From the NCBI RefSeq assembly GCF_901538265.1, contig NZ_LR593886.1:8515738-8579737 (forward strand): a stretch of 64,000 nucleotides of DNA, given 5' to 3'. Made by a program: the position numbers and the translations under genes. Every line of letters starts with the position of its first letter. The stretch's first letter is position 1. Source of the stretch: Gemmata massiliana (GTDB lineage Bacteria > Planctomycetota > Planctomycetia > Gemmatales > Gemmataceae). Shown in pieces: positions 63,218 to 64,000 of this stretch. The notes below the pieces were generated by a model. It was not told where the DNA came from. It ran no database searches and saw only the letters and a program-made list of their open reading frames with translations.

Positions 63218-64000
63218 TTAAGGAAGGGGGGTAAGGGTCACGTTCCGGACGGCAACCACCGATCGGTACCCCCAAACTCCGATCGCGCCTCGCGCGTTCC
63301 ACGCGGGGTATTTAATGCCGTTGTCGGGGATCAAATTGTTCAGTTCTTCGTGCGGCTTGGAATATTTCGTCTGAACTTCGGCAATAGGCAACGGTCGAAA
63401 CTGAGCCTCGGTGTTGTCCGGTCGAATCCACCGGGCCGCAATACCCGCCGGGGTCACGTCGACCTCGATCGTGCGCCACGGCCCCGGAGTTTGATTCGCT
63501 TGAGTGAACGGAACGGAAGCCGAACCCATGTAACGGGGAAGGGGCGAAACGGTTGGCGATTTCGGAACGCACACGTGAACGAGACGCGCTGCCTCTTGCC
63601 CCGGGGGAGGAAATCCCGGAGGTGTCGGGCGCGAGAATTCGGTGAACTTAATCAGGAACGCGACTTGAGACCGCCAATCATTGTCGCCAAGGGCAGTCTG
63701 CCGGCCGAAGTACAGCCCAATTTCGTGCCCCCCGGGATCGCGCGTTCGGCCGTCCGGGGTACGAATCACATCTGCCTGCGACAGTTCGGCGCGGATACGA
63801 TAGCGATCGACCATCGTATCGCGACACAGATCGAGCATGGACAAATCCCGCGTGCTAAATGCGCACGGAGCATTAGCCTTGTCGGGCACAAATTCGGCCG
63901 AATCGAGCACCCACTTGTGCCACACAGGTTTTCCCGAGTCTTTCACGAGCGTAACCGGTTGACGGGCAGCAAGCTGCGCCTCTATGTACTCGATCGAATC
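63218..64000 (-). CDS. C-terminal part of a large protein, possibly a planctomycete Ser/Thr kinase
   Basis: The frame is open to the window edge (IEYIEAQLAARQPVTLVKDS onward), so only the last about 260 residues are seen. The order QPVTLVKDSGKPVWHKW, YRIRAELSQAD, EIGLYFGRQTA, FLIKFTEFS, GPWRTIEVDVTPAGIAARWI, GAIGVWGYRSVVAVRNVTLT recalls the lectin-like C-terminal domain that follows the kinase domain in many Gemmataceae Ser/Thr protein kinases. The kinase domain would lie outside the window, so the call is tentative. Confidence 0.45.
   Translation of the reverse strand, partial: DSIEYIEAQLAARQPVTLVKDSGKPVWHKWVLDSAEFVPDKANAPCAFSTRDLSMLDLCRDTMVDRYRIRAELSQADVIRTPDGRTRDPGGHEIGLYFGRQTALGDNDWRSQVAFLIKFTEFSRPTPPGFPPPGQEAARLVHVCVPKSPTVSPLPRYMGSASVPFTQANQTPGPWRTIEVDVTPAGIAARWIRPDNTEAQFRPLPIAEVQTKYSKPHEELNNLIPDNGIKYPAWNARGAIGVWGYRSVVAVRNVTLTPLP

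Noticed and set aside
1-64000. Search for tRNA, rRNA, transposases, integrases and CRISPR arrays
   Set aside because: Nothing resembling conserved tRNA arms, rRNA segments, DDE or tyrosine-recombinase motifs, or regularly spaced repeats was found by reading.

Overview
This window is bacterial chromosomal DNA of high G+C content. It almost certainly comes from a planctomycete of the family Gemmataceae (Gemmata or a close relative). The diagnostic features are three DUF1559 pseudopilin-like proteins with an N-terminal [13 protein letters not shown] methylation/cleavage motif and a C-terminal H-X9-DG signature, a PSD1/DUF1549/DUF1553 cytochrome paired with a DUF1501 Tat protein, a giant multidomain membrane-bound-dehydrogenase cytochrome, a TIGR03067-type lipoprotein, a tandem array of four TIGR02996/LRR proteins, and a class 3 (archaeal/eukaryal-like) prolyl-tRNA synthetase. 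There is no prophage, CRISPR array, rRNA, tRNA or intact transposase that I can see.

Layout. 1-3.2 kb: the 5' part of a PQQ/sorbosone-type dehydrogenase (minus), then a cobalamin riboswitch with an apparent terminator in front of a DUF1559 gene, a frameshifted SGNH hydrolase and a SnoaL-like protein. 3.2-12.3 kb (minus): a 1711-residue SGNH/beta-propeller/HEAT/discoidin/cupredoxin/cytochrome c protein, two very small genes (one a 33-residue SHOCT peptide) and a CobW-type GTPase that carries an in-frame insertion of a repeat array; then an RraA-like protein, a Tat-exported phosphoesterase, a lipoprotein and a second DUF1559 protein. 13.4-18.1 kb: a GntR-HTH/LacI-sensor regulator, a double alpha/beta-hydrolase and a DUF1501 protein.

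18.1-28.1 kb (minus): a surface-glycan locus with four glycosyltransferases, an FkbM methyltransferase, a Wzt/Wzm-type ABC exporter, a VanZ-like membrane protein and an exosortase. Most genes are tightly packed or overlap by 4 bases. 28.4-35.3 kb (plus): an FHA protein, lipoproteins, a third DUF1559 protein, and a two-gene cassette in which a ketosynthase III is fused to a haem-oxygenase-like (HDO) domain and followed by an unrecognised protein. 35.5-46.8 kb: a Gfo/Idh oxidoreductase, the PSD1-DUF1501 pair, a fatty-acid desaturase, a START-like protein, an ABC-2 exporter pair and a frameshifted POTRA-domain gene.

46.9-52.6 kb: a zincin metallopeptidase and four TIGR02996/LRR paralogues in tandem. 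52.9-64 kb: housekeeping and general genes (CNNM/CorC family, ROK kinase, HEAT protein, SDR, ScpA, HtrA-like protease, RRM protein, ribosomal protein bL27, ProRS), ending in an Ig-like protein and the C-terminal part of a large protein cut by the window edge.

Between genes there are several dispersed inverted-repeat families (28-bp and 34-bp perfect arms) and a helically phased YGTTARC motif that recurs in at least three gaps. These, the B12 riboswitch in front of a pseudopilin-like gene, the ketosynthase-HDO cassette and the repeat inserted in the CobW gene are the most interesting points.
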